A stretch of DNA of 64,000 bases from an uncultured Clostridia bacterium (GCA_947089135.1 CAMUJF010000004.1:78523-142522); one strand, 5' to 3'. Numbered from the stretch's first letter, positions 14,395 to 24,034 are shown. Notes: a model not told the origin generated them from the sequence alone. Numbers and translations are program-made.

Positions 14395-17304
14395 ATGTTA
14401 AAAAGGTTTATTTCATTTGTAACGGCAGCAACGCTGCTGTTTTCGGCGTTTGACGTATCTGTCACGGCTTTTGCGGATACGGAGAATGAAACGTTTACTG
14501 ACCCCGTTGACGAGCCGATAAATATAAGCTATGATCAAAGCCTCACTGCCGCAAGGTCGGTTGAAAGCGGGGATATCGGCGTTAACGGCGCAAATGTCAG
14601 CTATACGTTTGATACGGATACCGGCGAAGTTGTTATCAGCGGAACCGGTAATATGGTGGATTATGTTTCAACCGGTTTTCAGAACCCTAACCCCTCTCCT
14701 TTTTGCAACAATGAAAACGTTAAAAGCGTAATTATTGAATCCGGGGTCGCAAATATAGGCAACCACCTTTTCTACGGCTGCAAAAATCTGGAGACCGTAC
14801 AGCTTACAGACAGCATAACAAATATCGGAGGCTGGGCGTTTCAAAAATGCGAAAAGATAACATCGTTTACAATCCCGAACAGAGTAACAAGAATAGGCGG
14901 CTGGGCGTTTGCTGAATGCGCCGGTCTCAGAGATATCGCTATCCCCGACAGCGTTGTTACAATAGACCGATATGCTTTTACAAAGTGCAACAGTCTAACC
15001 CAAATAACGATACCCGAAACCGTAAAGCTGAAATATGACTCCTCAATCGGGGAGACTAACGGCGCTATATTCTATGAGTGCAAAGGGTTAAAAGAGGTAA
15101 CATTATATAACGACAGAATAACTCCGAGTATGTTCTATATGTGCAGCGCTTTGGAAACAGTTAATATTTTAGGTGAAGTAACTATCATAGACAGCGGTGC
15201 ATTTACCGGCTGTGTTCAGCTTAAAAACATTGATATACCCAAAAGCGTTGTCAAGATAGGCAATGACGCGTTCCGCGGCTGTGCATCTATAGACGAAATA
15301 ATTATTCCAAACGGTGTAACTGAAATAGACTGGCGTACTTTCAGCGGCTGCAGAAGTCTTAAGACGATAACAATACCGGAAAGCGTTACTTCTTTCAGTA
15401 ATGATAATTTTCATGCATTGAGCGGATGCGATAATCTTGAAACTGTTTTTTATCCGGATGGTCTGTACATATCCCATGATGAGATCCCAAATGCGACAAT
15501 GCTGCAATATGAGACTGAAAACGGCGGTATGAATATAACAAGCATTGTTCTCGGAGACGGTAAAACCAAAGTTGAATTGCACGATACGGAAGGCGGCATT
15601 CCTGTGCTTTCTGTTGCGGAAATTTTCAGAGATAGAGATGTAGTGTTGGAAAGCGGTCATACCCACGTAAATGAAACCGAAGCCACCTGCACTTCAAAAG
15701 CGGTATGCAAAATCTGCGGCGAATACGGCGAGTTTACCGAGCATAATTTTGAAAACGACGTTTGCACATTATGCGGAATGATCGCATTTACTTTTAGCTA
15801 TGATTATGGCGACATGAAAATCAGTATTGGTAACTACATTGGCAATAATACCGATGTTATAATTCCCGAAGAGGTTGTGCTTCCCAACGGGCAAGGGATC
15901 GGCACAACTGTCAAAATAACATCAGATTTTGGCAGCGGCGATAATGAAAAGAGAATTACGAAGCTTACTCTGCCGCGTACTATCGAATCTATAGAATGTG
16001 ATTTTACAGATATGACGTCGCTTAAGGAGATCGTTTTCAGCGGACTGGATCACCCTATATCAATAAACAATACAGGTGATAAGATTTTCCCCGACTGTCT
16101 GGAAAAGATAACATTCCCTGCGGGCAAAACGTGTTCTGATGTAAACGATGCAATCGGTCTGAACATTATTCCCGATGGCGTGGCGTTGTATTCGGGCACA
16201 GAACCTCTGCAGCACAGTATGCTTATCTCTCACGCTGCTGTTCCCGCCGGCTGCACAACGAACGGAAACGAAGCCTACTGGACTTGCTCGATCTGCAATA
16301 AAATGTTCTCGGACGAAAACGGTAAGACGGAAATTGATGAAATACCCGTTATTCCCGCGGGGCACAATTGGGACGACGGTGAAGTTATAACAGAGCCTAC
16401 CGAAACCGATGAGGGAGTTAAGATGTTCACCTGCACGAAGTGCGGCGAAACACGGACGGAAACTATTCCCAAGAAAGACCCGATAGTAACAGAGCCTCCT
16501 GTTACCGAACCTCCTGTTACAAACCCCAGCGATACGGAGCCTCCCGTTACGGTTCCGCCTGTTACAGCCCCCACGGAAACATATCCCTCGATAACTGCGC
16601 CGTATTCGGGCTATCCGCTTGTAATACCTTACGGCTACACCACAATTTCCAATGAAAAAATGTTTGAGGCTCTTGCGGGAGCTTCCGACGGAGACACGGT
16701 AGTAATAGACCTTAACGGAAACACAAAAGTCGACAGGTCTGTTTTCGACGAGATCAAGGGCAGGGACGTAACAGTTCAATTCAGGCTTAAAAACGGAGCG
16801 TACTGGACGATAAACGGCAAGGATATAGAAAAGTCCCGAAAGGTCGATTTAGGCGTGCGCATGAACAGAGCGTCCGCTTCAAGAGACGAGATAAAGGAGC
16901 TTGCGGGAGATAAAAAGACAGTAAAGTTTACCCTGCGGCACGATGGAGCGCTCGGCTTTAACGGCATTCTGAACGTTCCTATAAATGAGAAATATAACGG
17001 CAAATACGCTAATCTTTATTACTACAACAACGGCTTTGAATTTGTGTGCAGTTCCCTTATTTCAGACGGATACGCACGGTTCAGCTTGTATCACGCTTCG
17101 GAATACATAATCGTGATAGACGATTATCCCCACGGCGAGGACGTTTCCGCTGCCGCAGGAGCGTACAGCTCCGACGAGACGGCAGACGGATCAAGCCGTA
17201 CGGCTACGGCGAGTGAAAATAATCCGATGTATTTTATTAATGAAAAGAAATTTAAACTCCCGAACAGGAAGCGTAGGTATCGCATTGTAAAAATTGAGCG
17301 ATGA
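14395..17304 (+). CDS. Secreted BspA-type leucine-rich-repeat protein
   Basis: 969 residues. A signal peptide (about 1-28, KRFISFVTAATLLFSAFDVSVTAFA) marks secretion. Residues ~80-340 are LRR_5/BspA repeats of ~23 residues (IGGWAFAECAGLRDIAIPDSV, then similar units). Two short cysteine-rich inserts follow, at about 420-465 (CTSKAVCKICGEY, NDVCTLCGM) and 610-690 (CTTNGNEAYWTCSICNKMF, FTCTKCGETRTETIPK). Next comes a Pro/Thr linker (TEPPVTEPPVTNPS, ~695-740) and a C-terminal domain to ~930. BspA-like proteins commonly bind host or fibre surfaces. No LPXTG, dockerin or S-layer motif is visible, and the C-terminus is strongly basic (PNRKRRYRIVKIER). ATG at 14395 follows GGAGG. A strong terminator follows. 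Confidence 0.88.
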   Translation: MLKRFISFVTAATLLFSAFDVSVTAFADTENETFTDPVDEPINISYDQSLTAARSVESGDIGVNGANVSYTFDTDTGEVVISGTGNMVDYVSTGFQNPNPSPFCNNENVKSVIIESGVANIGNHLFYGCKNLETVQLTDSITNIGGWAFQKCEKITSFTIPNRVTRIGGWAFAECAGLRDIAIPDSVVTIDRYAFTKCNSLTQITIPETVKLKYDSSIGETNGAIFYECKGLKEVTLYNDRITPSMFYMCSALETVNILGEVTIIDSGAFTGCVQLKNIDIPKSVVKIGNDAFRGCASIDEIIIPNGVTEIDWRTFSGCRSLKTITIPESVTSFSNDNFHALSGCDNLETVFYPDGLYISHDEIPNATMLQYETENGGMNITSIVLGDGKTKVELHDTEGGIPVLSVAEIFRDRDVVLESGHTHVNETEATCTSKAVCKICGEYGEFTEHNFENDVCTLCGMIAFTFSYDYGDMKISIGNYIGNNTDVIIPEEVVLPNGQGIGTTVKITSDFGSGDNEKRITKLTLPRTIESIECDFTDMTSLKEIVFSGLDHPISINNTGDKIFPDCLEKITFPAGKTCSDVNDAIGLNIIPDGVALYSGTEPLQHSMLISHAAVPAGCTTNGNEAYWTCSICNKMFSDENGKTEIDEIPVIPAGHNWDDGEVITEPTETDEGVKMFTCTKCGETRTETIPKKDPIVTEPPVTEPPVTNPSDTEPPVTVPPVTAPTETYPSITAPYSGYPLVIPYGYTTISNEKMFEALAGASDGDTVVIDLNGNTKVDRSVFDEIKGRDVTVQFRLKNGAYWTINGKDIEKSRKVDLGVRMNRASASRDEIKELAGDKKTVKFTLRHDGALGFNGILNVPINEKYNGKYANLYYYNNGFEFVCSSLISDGYARFSLYHASEYIIVIDDYPHGEDVSAAAGAYSSDETADGSSRTATASENNPMYFINEKKFKLPNRKRRYRIVKIER

Positions 17305-17318
17305 ATCAGTATAAAAAA

Positions 17319-17358
17319 CCTGTCGGACAAAGGCTCGGTCTTTGTCCGACAGGTTTTT
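17319..17358 (+). terminator. Terminator of the leucine-rich-repeat gene
   Basis: Perfect 14-bp stem (CCTGTCGGACAAAG with CTTTGTCCGACAGG), 7-base loop and five T; A-rich on the other side, so it may work both ways. Confidence 0.95.
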
Positions 17359-17420
17359 GCGTTAGTATTACCGTATTTTTACCGCTGAGGGCTGCACATC
17401 TCCCAAAATTTTTTATAATT

Positions 17421-17462
17421 CAAAAAACGGATATTTCCGAAATGCTTTGGAAATATCCGCCG
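17421..17462 (-). terminator. Terminator of the regulator-kinase-htrA operon
   Basis: Reading leftward: perfect 11-bp stem (CGGATATTTCC with GGAAATATCCG), about 10-base loop, then six T. It lies 10 bases after the htrA stop codon. Confidence 0.9.
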
Positions 17463-17471
17463 TTTTGGTAT

Positions 17472-19229
17472 TTACTTGATAATATCCCTGCCGAAAAAAT
17501 CTTCGTTTTCGTCGGTAACGTTATATCCTGATACCGAGGAGGTATCGGCTGTAAGCTCAAGCTCCGCGTCGAAAATATTAGTCTCTCCCGTTATTTCTTT
17601 TCGGAACACTGATATCGTTATCATATCACCCGGAACTTTGTCCGCCAGTACTTCCGATATCTCGGCTGCGCCCAAAACGCGCTGACCGTCTATGTGGGTG
17701 ATAACGTCGTAGGGCTTCAGACCTGCAAATACTGCGCCGCTGCGGGGATCAACGTCCATAACGCAAAGTCCCGCAGGTATCCCGTAGCCGTTCGCAGCCG
17801 CATCCCCGATAGAAAGATAGGTTATGCCCACCCTTGTACGCGAGGAAACGTACCCCTGCGCTATAAGATCCTCCGCAATGGGGATAGCATCGTCTATGGC
17901 AATGCAGAAACCGATGTTCTCGTATGTCTCATGGTTCATTAAAGCTACCGCAACGCCAACCACCTGACCGTACATATTGACCAGCGCGCCGCCCGAATTT
18001 CCGGGGTTGAGAGCCGCATCCGACTGAATGCACGTTATGGTTGAGCTGCTGATGTAGTCAGTGTCTATTTCCCTGCCGAGACCTGTAACATGACCGTACG
18101 TCACGGTATTCTCAAAGCCTCCGCCTGCTCCGGCAAGAGCTACCTCCTCGCCTATTTCAAGGGTGGAGGACGTTCCTATCTGCGCGGGAGAAAGACCTTT
18201 CTTGTTCACCTTTACCACCGCAAGATCGCTTTTTTTATCAATGCCCACAATGACCGCTTCGCTCTCTCCGTCGCCGTAAAATCCAACGGAAAGCCTTTTC
18301 GCTCCGTCCACCACATGAGCGTTCGTGAGGATATAGCCGTCCTCGGTAAGGATTATCCCCGAACCCGAAGAAACAGGCATATAAGGTATTTCGTCAAAAA
18401 CCTTTATCTGCACCTGCGACGGAAGTATCACCTTTGCCACTCCCACAGATGTAAGAAGTCCCGATTCCTTATCGGCATAAAGGTCGTCGTCAAGCTTAGG
18501 TTTATCGGCAACAGGGATATCAACGACAATGTGTTCGGCTTTCTGTGTTACGTCAAAATTATCAAATTTGCCTCCGCCATCATTTTCCGGAGCCTTATCG
18601 GAAGCTCCCGCGGCAATTTTTACCGCAAGGATAACGACTGCCAAAAACATCACAACTATTGCGGATATTAAACTCCAAAGGCAGCCTCCCGAAAAACGCT
18701 TTTTCTTCTGAGCCGACTGCTGCGGAGGGGGTGACGGAGGCGGAAAACCGTTATTCGCCATATCCTGCGGTATTTCTTGAGACGGAACGTACTGCTGTGC
18801 GTTTCCAAAATTCGGCTGAACAGGCCGGTACGATTGATACGGCTGATTTTGTCCGAATTGTCCATACTGAGGAAATTGCTGCTGACCCGGCTGCAAACCA
18901 GATTGCTGACTAAATTGCTGACCGGGAGCCGCTTGTACATTAGGTATATTTGAAGATGTTTGTACGCTCTGTATATTTTGCGCGTTTTGAAAAACAGAAG
19001 CTGGCTCAGGCGCAACGGGAGCAGACTGACCCGGCTGAATGTTTTGTTCAGGACCTGCAATGCTGCCTGTGTTTTCCGCATACGCGTCCGGTACGGGAGA
19101 TGCCGTTACCGTATCCTGCAAATCACGGAGATCACGCTGACGTTCAGCATCTGCGGGAACTTCGCTTGCCGTCGCACTGTCGTCGTTTTCCTGACCGGCA
19201 GTCATATTTTCATCAAAGTTATTATCCAT
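17472..19229 (-). CDS. htrA: HtrA/DegP-family membrane serine protease
   Basis: 585-residue S1C protease that degrades or refolds damaged envelope proteins. The N-terminal 180 residues are cytoplasmic and unusually rich in Gln and Pro (PGQQQFPQYGQFGQN), ending in basic KKKR. A single membrane helix follows at about 183-207. The trypsin-like domain carries the triad His305 (TNAHVV), Asp335 (KSDLAV) and Ser412 (NPGNSGGALV). One PDZ domain covers about 465-545. ATG follows GGAGG. It starts 18 bases after the kinase stop, so it belongs to the regulator-kinase-htrA operon, an arrangement like CssRS- or WalRK-linked htrA in other Firmicutes. The ~180-residue Q/P-rich tail is longer than in B. subtilis HtrA. 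Confidence 0.93.
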   Translation of the reverse strand: MDNNFDENMTAGQENDDSATASEVPADAERQRDLRDLQDTVTASPVPDAYAENTGSIAGPEQNIQPGQSAPVAPEPASVFQNAQNIQSVQTSSNIPNVQAAPGQQFSQQSGLQPGQQQFPQYGQFGQNQPYQSYRPVQPNFGNAQQYVPSQEIPQDMANNGFPPPSPPPQQSAQKKKRFSGGCLWSLISAIVVMFLAVVILAVKIAAGASDKAPENDGGGKFDNFDVTQKAEHIVVDIPVADKPKLDDDLYADKESGLLTSVGVAKVILPSQVQIKVFDEIPYMPVSSGSGIILTEDGYILTNAHVVDGAKRLSVGFYGDGESEAVIVGIDKKSDLAVVKVNKKGLSPAQIGTSSTLEIGEEVALAGAGGGFENTVTYGHVTGLGREIDTDYISSSTITCIQSDAALNPGNSGGALVNMYGQVVGVAVALMNHETYENIGFCIAIDDAIPIAEDLIAQGYVSSRTRVGITYLSIGDAAANGYGIPAGLCVMDVDPRSGAVFAGLKPYDVITHIDGQRVLGAAEISEVLADKVPGDMITISVFRKEITGETNIFDAELELTADTSSVSGYNVTDENEDFFGRDIIK

Positions 19230-19247
19230 AAAACCTCCGTAAAATGG

Positions 19248-20669
19248 TCATCTGCGGTCAGCTTCGGCTTTGCTCAGGCTGAACGTAAATTCGGTGTAGC
19301 GGTTCGGTTCGCTCGAAACGGTGATCTTTCCGCCGTGAAGCTTGATAATAGAGCTTACTATAGAAAGCCCCAAACCAACGCCCCCGGGGTCTATCCCGCG
19401 GGATTCGTCCGTCTTGTAAAAGCGTTCAAAGACCTTTGAGATTTCCTGCTTTTTAAGTCCATCGCCGCTGTTTCTTATGGAAACGCTGCGGTTATCTCCG
19501 TCCGCGCTGAAAGAAAAGATGATGGAACCTCCCTTGTTCACGAACTTTACAGCGTTTTCAACAAGATTATAGACCACCTGTCCTATGAGATCGGGATCGG
19601 CGTTTATGCGGAAACTGTCCGCACTTTCTATTTGTATGTCTATGTTTTTTTCGCCGATTCTTTTTTCAAAATTGGTAAGGGTCTGCAAAATTATCGGCAA
19701 GATATCGAAATCCTCGGTAGAAAGCTCAAGCTCTCCCGCCTCGTATTTTGAGATATTAAGCATCGACCTGACAAGCCGTGACAGTCTGTTTACCTCCGTT
19801 GAAACTATCCTCATATAGTGGGTATGCTGTTCCTTGGGAATAGTGCCGTCAAGTATGCCGTCCACAAAGCCTCCTATTGTTGTCATGGGCGTTTTAAGCT
19901 CATGGGAAACATTGGAAATAAAGCTTTTTCTCGTTTCCTCAAGCTGCTCCAAAGATCCCGCCATATCGTTAAGGGTATTGGCAAGATATCCGAGTTCGTT
20001 TTCGTCTGTGACATGGAGCTTTTCCGAAAAGTCGCCTTCGCCGAAACGCTTTGCAGCCAGTGTCATTTCCCGTATCGGCGAAAGCAGGCGCTTTGCGGCG
20101 GTGTACATTACCGCAAACGCCGCAGACAGTATTACTGCCGCCGAAATTACCAGCGCAGCCGCCAGTGAAATCATATGTCCGTTAAGAGAGTTTGATACAA
20201 GACGCTGCAAAATTATGTAAGTATTTCCCCCTGCGTCTATTCTGCGGGCATGTATAAAACTGTTTTGGTCATAATAGCCGTTAAAGCTGCTGAGTTCCGA
20301 CAGACCGTCCTCCGTAATACGGCTAAGAGCCTGAGGCGCAATTTTTTTGTCTGTATGAGAACACGGCGATGCCTCGGAGCATACCAAAGCAACGCCGTCT
20401 GGATCAGTCAGTGTAATATCCGTGCCGAGACTTTCGGACAGCGGCTTGAAAATATCCGTCAGTTCTTCAGTGTCGAGCCCGCCGTTTTCATCAAAGGAAT
20501 CAAGTACAGCGTCAGCGATCATCTCCGTTTTGTCGGAAAGATAATTGAATCTGTTCTCCTTGTAATGTTCCTCCGAAACCAACATCAGCACCACGCCTAC
20601 GCATATGACCGCGGAAATAAGTACTGCGGCGCAAAGGCAGAAGAACTCGGTAAATATACTTTTACGCAT
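19248..20669 (-). CDS. Sensor histidine kinase (HAMP, HisKA, HATPase)
   Basis: 473 residues. A first membrane helix (about 8-28) and a second (~165-188) bracket a ~130-residue extracellular sensor. Then come a HAMP domain (~190-240, SPIREMTLAAKRFGEGDFSEK), a HisKA domain with phosphoacceptor in SFISNVSHELKTPMTTIGGF, and a HATPase_c domain with VVYNLVENAVKF, GGVGLGLSIV. The ATG at 20669 overlaps the end of the regulator gene by 8 bases, so it is translationally coupled. It phosphorylates the adjacent OmpR-type regulator. There is no PAS domain, unlike WalK, which favours a CssS-like secretion or envelope stress role; this is inference. Confidence 0.93.
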   Translation of the reverse strand: MRKSIFTEFFCLCAAVLISAVICVGVVLMLVSEEHYKENRFNYLSDKTEMIADAVLDSFDENGGLDTEELTDIFKPLSESLGTDITLTDPDGVALVCSEASPCSHTDKKIAPQALSRITEDGLSELSSFNGYYDQNSFIHARRIDAGGNTYIILQRLVSNSLNGHMISLAAALVISAAVILSAAFAVMYTAAKRLLSPIREMTLAAKRFGEGDFSEKLHVTDENELGYLANTLNDMAGSLEQLEETRKSFISNVSHELKTPMTTIGGFVDGILDGTIPKEQHTHYMRIVSTEVNRLSRLVRSMLNISKYEAGELELSTEDFDILPIILQTLTNFEKRIGEKNIDIQIESADSFRINADPDLIGQVVYNLVENAVKFVNKGGSIIFSFSADGDNRSVSIRNSGDGLKKQEISKVFERFYKTDESRGIDPGGVGLGLSIVSSIIKLHGGKITVSSEPNRYTEFTFSLSKAEADRR

Positions 20670-21366
20670 TTGCGTCCTCTTCCGCCTCAAACTTATAGCC
20701 TACGCCCCATACCGTTTTGAGAGCCCACTTGTCGGAAACGCCCTCCAACTTTTCACGCAGACGCTTTATGTGCACGTCGATTGTTCTTGAATCTCCGTAG
20801 TACTCGAAGCCCCACACCTCGTCCAGAAGCTGATCGCGAGTATAAACCCGGTTAGGGTTGGAAGCCAGATAGAACAGAAGCTCCAACTCCTTGGGGGGAG
20901 TATCCATTACCTTTCCGTCAACGCGAAGTTCATAGCGGGTCATGTTTACCACAAGCTTGTCGTAGCGTACCTCTTTGACCTCCGACTCGGAGCTTGTCTG
21001 TCCGATACGGCGGGAGACCGCCTTGATCCTTGCGATGACCTCCTTGGTATCGAAGGGCTTTACGATATAGTCGTCCGCACCCAGCTCCAAACCGAGAACC
21101 TTGTCGAAGGTCTCGCTCTTTGCGGTTATCATTATAATGGGCACGTTTGATTTTTTTCTGATCTCGCGGCACACCTGCCAGCCGTCCAGTTCGGGCAGCA
21201 TGATATCGAGGAGCACCACGTCGGGCTTGAGCGCATTGAACTTTACCACGGCTTCATCGCCGTCGTGGGCAACGATCACGCCGTAGCCTTCCTTTTCAAG
21301 ATAGAGCTTAAGCAGCTCGCAGATATTATTATCGTCGTCAACGACCAAAACTTTTCCAAGCGACAT
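20662..21366 (-). CDS. OmpR/PhoB-family response regulator
   Basis: 234 residues. The receiver domain (about 4-118) begins KVLVVDDDNNICELL, with phosphoacceptor Asp54 (VVLLDIMLPELDGW) and switch Lys in DDYIVKPFDTKEV. The winged-helix DNA-binding domain (~135-230) shows PPKELELLFYLASNPNRVYTRD and SRTIDVHIKRLREKL. The start is ATG at 21366 after AAAGGATGG. It is first in the operon with the HAMP kinase and HtrA; an extended -10 promoter (TGGTATAAT) lies at 21488-21496. Tandem sites for such regulators would be expected upstream, but no convincing repeat was read. Confidence 0.94.
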   Translation of the reverse strand: MSLGKVLVVDDDNNICELLKLYLEKEGYGVIVAHDGDEAVVKFNALKPDVVLLDIMLPELDGWQVCREIRKKSNVPIIMITAKSETFDKVLGLELGADDYIVKPFDTKEVIARIKAVSRRIGQTSSESEVKEVRYDKLVVNMTRYELRVDGKVMDTPPKELELLFYLASNPNRVYTRDQLLDEVWGFEYYGDSRTIDVHIKRLREKLEGVSDKWALKTVWGVGYKFEAEEDANA

Positions 21367-21802
21367 ATTAGACCATCCTTTCAAATGCCGTATACATTCC
21401 ATACTGTTTCCGGCAGTTTGCTGCCGTCATGCACTGTATGCATACACATGGACTTGCGACGCTGTTTTTGAAATATTAGACAATTTAATTATACCAAAAT
21501 GCTCCACAGAATATATAAATATTATATGATTTAAATATGTACTAATTGTAAATTTAACAAAATGTTGCTTTTATAAATAAAGAATGAAAATAAAAAATTC
21601 ATTTTTCAGGGAGAAGTTTACAAGCTGTATATACATATATAATATTTTGACTTATAATCATTTTTTTATAGCTGCCGCAGTCTTTTACCGGAAATAGTAA
21701 CATAATACTTAAAATATTTTTGGTATTTTTATGCAATATGCTGAAATATAGAAAAATCTCATAAAAACACTTGATTTCTGCGGAAATATTGTTAAAATAT
21801 AA
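21367..21802. other. Gene-free AT-rich interval
   Basis: No credible gene is seen between the regulator gene and the CIRCE element. It holds the leftward extended -10 box TGGTATAAT (21496-21488) for the regulator operon and, at its right end, the groES promoter boxes. Confidence 0.6.
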
Positions 21803-21803
21803 T
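21771..21803 (+). promoter_or_regulatory. groES-groEL promoter
   Basis: TTGATT at 21771-21776, then TAAAAT at 21793-21798 (16-base spacer) overlapping TATAAT at 21798-21803. It runs directly into the CIRCE element. Confidence 0.7.
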
Positions 21804-21829
21804 TAGCACTCAAAAAGAATGAGTGCTAA
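21803..21829. promoter_or_regulatory. CIRCE element (HrcA operator)
   Basis: Exact CIRCE: TTAGCACTC, 9-base spacer, GAGTGCTAA. HrcA repressor binds here and releases on heat or folding stress. hrcA itself is not in the window. Confidence 0.98.
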
Positions 21830-21937
21830 CACATGGAAGTTCAAAGTGCTAATCTGACGGTTCAGGCGGATGGCAACAAGGGCTTTTGTACGTATCGTTT
21901 AAAAATACAGCTTATATACTGAAAGGAGTCTTTAATT

Positions 21938-22222
21938 ATGACGATCAAACCACTTGCTGACAGAGTTGTTATTAAAATGACCGAGGCGGAGGAAACCACC
22001 AAGAGCGGTATCATTCTTGCGGGAAGCGCTAAGGAAAAGCCTCAGATCGCGGAAATCGTTGAGGTTGGTCCCGGCGGAATCGTTGACGGCAAGGAAATCA
22101 AGATGTTCGTTAAAAAGGGTCAGAAGGTACTTATTTCCAAGTACAGCGGAACCGAGGTCAAGGTGGACGGCATCGAGTATACTATCCTCCGTCAGGACGA
22201 TATACTTGCAGTTGTTGAATAA
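21938..22222 (+). CDS. groES: Co-chaperonin GroES
   Basis: 94 residues, normal length. MTIKPLADRVVIKMTEAEETTKSGIILAGSAKEKPQ contains the N-terminal strand and the mobile loop that docks on GroEL (segments read separately); the dome loop and C-terminal YTILRQDDILAVVE are present. ATG follows GAAAGGAG. It is first in the heat-shock operon under CIRCE control, with groEL 35 bases downstream. Confidence 0.98.
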   Translation: MTIKPLADRVVIKMTEAEETTKSGIILAGSAKEKPQIAEIVEVGPGGIVDGKEIKMFVKKGQKVLISKYSGTEVKVDGIEYTILRQDDILAVVE

Positions 22223-22257
22223 CATGATATATACTATTTGTAAAGGAGTTTTTTAAT

Positions 22258-23880
22258 ATGGCTAAGGATATTATTTACGGCGAGGAAGCAAGAAAGTCCC
22301 TCCAGGCAGGTATTGACAAGCTTGCCGACACAGTTAAGATCACCCTCGGACCTAAGGGCAGAAACGTTGTTCTGGACAAGAAGTTCGGCGCTCCCCTCAT
22401 CACCAACGACGGTGTTACCATTGCCAAGGAGATAGAGCTTGAAGACGCTTTCGAGAACATGGGCGCACAGCTCGTTAAGGAAGTTGCCACAAAGACAAAC
22501 GACGCAGCGGGAGACGGTACTACAACCGCTACTCTGCTTGCACAGGCTCTTATCCGCGAGGGAATGAAAAATATCGCTGCGGGAGCTAACCCCATGATCG
22601 TTAAAAAGGGTATGGCAAAGGCTGTTGATTCCGCAGTTGAGTCTATCAAGGCAAACTCCACACCCGTAAAGGGCTCTGACGATATCGCAAGCGTTGCGGC
22701 TATCTCCGCCGCCGATGAGAATGTAGGCAAGCTCATTGCCGAGGCTATGGAAAAGGTTACAGCCGACGGCGTTATCACTATCGAGGAATCCAAGACCGCG
22801 GAGACGTACTCTGAGGTTGTTGAGGGTATGCAGTTCGACCGCGGATACATCACTCCTTATATGGTTACCGATACCGATAAAATGGAAGCCGTTATCGACG
22901 ACGCATACCTGCTTATCACGGACAAGAAGATATCCTCCATTCAGGAGATACTCCCGCTGCTTGAGCAGATCGTTCAGAGCGGCAAGAAGCTGGTTATCAT
23001 TGCCGAGGACATCGAGGGCGAGGCTCTGTCCACACTTATCGTAAACAAGCTCCGCGGCACATTCACCTGCGTTGCTGTAAAGGCTCCCGGCTTCGGCGAC
23101 AGACGCAAGGAAATGCTTCAGGACATTGCTATCCTCACAGGCGGTCAGGTAATTTCCGAAGAACTGGGTCTTGAACTCAAGGATGCGGAAGTTTCTCAGC
23201 TCGGACGCGCAAAGCAGGTTAAGGTAACAAAGGAAAACACCATTATCGTTGACGGCGCAGGCGATAAAAAGGCTATCAAGGACAGGATCGGTCAGATCAA
23301 GGCTCAGATTGAGACTACCACCTCCGATTTCGACAAGGAGAAGCTTCAGGAAAGACTTGCAAAGCTCAGCGGCGGCGTAGCGGTTATCAAGGTCGGCGCG
23401 GCTACCGAGATCGAAATGAAAGAGAAGAAGCTCCGCATTGAGGACGCTCTGGCTGCCACTAAGGCTGCCGTTGAAGAGGGTATTGTTGCAGGCGGCGGTG
23501 TTGCTTATGTAAACGCTATGCCTGCTGTATCCAAGCTCACAGCTTCCCTCACAGGTGATGAAAAGACAGGCGCGGCTATCGTTCTCAAGGCTCTTGAGGA
23601 ACCTGTTCGCCAGATCGCCGCTAACGCAGGTCTTGAAGGAAGCGTTATTCTCGACAAGATCGTTCGCTCCAGAAAGGTTGGCTACGGCTTTGACGCTTAC
23701 AACGAGACTTACGGCGATATGATCCCCGCAGGTATCGTTGATCCTACAAAGGTAACTCGTTCCGCGCTCCAGAATGCGGCTTCTGTTGCGGCTATGGTTC
23801 TTACCACAGAGAGCCTTGTTGCCGACATTAAGGAGGAGACTCCCGCTGCTCCCGCAATGCCCGCAGGCGGAATGTATTAA
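22258..23880 (+). CDS. groEL: Chaperonin GroEL
   Basis: 540 residues, full length. It folds cytoplasmic proteins in an ATP-driven double ring with GroES. Signatures: LGPKGRNVVLDKKFGAP near 30, NDAAGDGTTTATLLAQ near 82-97 (nucleotide binding), KAPGFGDRRKEML near 280 in the apical domain, and the C-terminal glycine/methionine end MPAGGMY. ATG follows AAAGGAG. It shares the CIRCE promoter with groES and ends at a terminator. A long open frame on the opposite strand is a codon-bias shadow. Confidence 0.99.
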   Translation: MAKDIIYGEEARKSLQAGIDKLADTVKITLGPKGRNVVLDKKFGAPLITNDGVTIAKEIELEDAFENMGAQLVKEVATKTNDAAGDGTTTATLLAQALIREGMKNIAAGANPMIVKKGMAKAVDSAVESIKANSTPVKGSDDIASVAAISAADENVGKLIAEAMEKVTADGVITIEESKTAETYSEVVEGMQFDRGYITPYMVTDTDKMEAVIDDAYLLITDKKISSIQEILPLLEQIVQSGKKLVIIAEDIEGEALSTLIVNKLRGTFTCVAVKAPGFGDRRKEMLQDIAILTGGQVISEELGLELKDAEVSQLGRAKQVKVTKENTIIVDGAGDKKAIKDRIGQIKAQIETTTSDFDKEKLQERLAKLSGGVAVIKVGAATEIEMKEKKLRIEDALAATKAAVEEGIVAGGGVAYVNAMPAVSKLTASLTGDEKTGAAIVLKALEEPVRQIAANAGLEGSVILDKIVRSRKVGYGFDAYNETYGDMIPAGIVDPTKVTRSALQNAASVAAMVLTTESLVADIKEETPAAPAMPAGGMY

Positions 23881-23904
23881 TAGAAGCAAAGTAATTAAGA
23901 ATTT

Positions 23905-23945
23905 AAGAGGCAAGAGGATTTTTTCCCTTGCCTCTTTTATTTATT
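23905..23945 (+). terminator. groESL terminator
   Basis: Ten-bp stem (AAGAGGCAAG with CTTGCCTCTT) around a 12-base loop, followed by a T-rich tail. Confidence 0.88.
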
Positions 23946-24003
23946 CATTGCACTGGATATTATCTGTTCCCAAATTACTTGTACAGTTCTTTCGGCGCAA
24001 TAG

Positions 24004-24034
24004 TACAAAAACAAGAGACCGAAGTCTCTTGTTT
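24004..24034 (-). terminator. Terminator of the che operon
   Basis: Leftward stem of 11 bp (AAACAAGAGAC with GTCTCTTGTTT) closed by a stable TTCG loop and followed by T. It lies 30 bases past the cheB stop. Confidence 0.88.

Noticed and set aside
14395..17304. Sortase signal or dockerin in the LRR protein
   Set aside because: No LPXTG-like motif with hydrophobic tail and no calcium-loop repeats are present.
22234..23913. Long open frame on the strand opposite groEL
   Set aside because: It mirrors the codon pattern of groEL, has no recognisable family and no ribosome site; it is a shadow frame.
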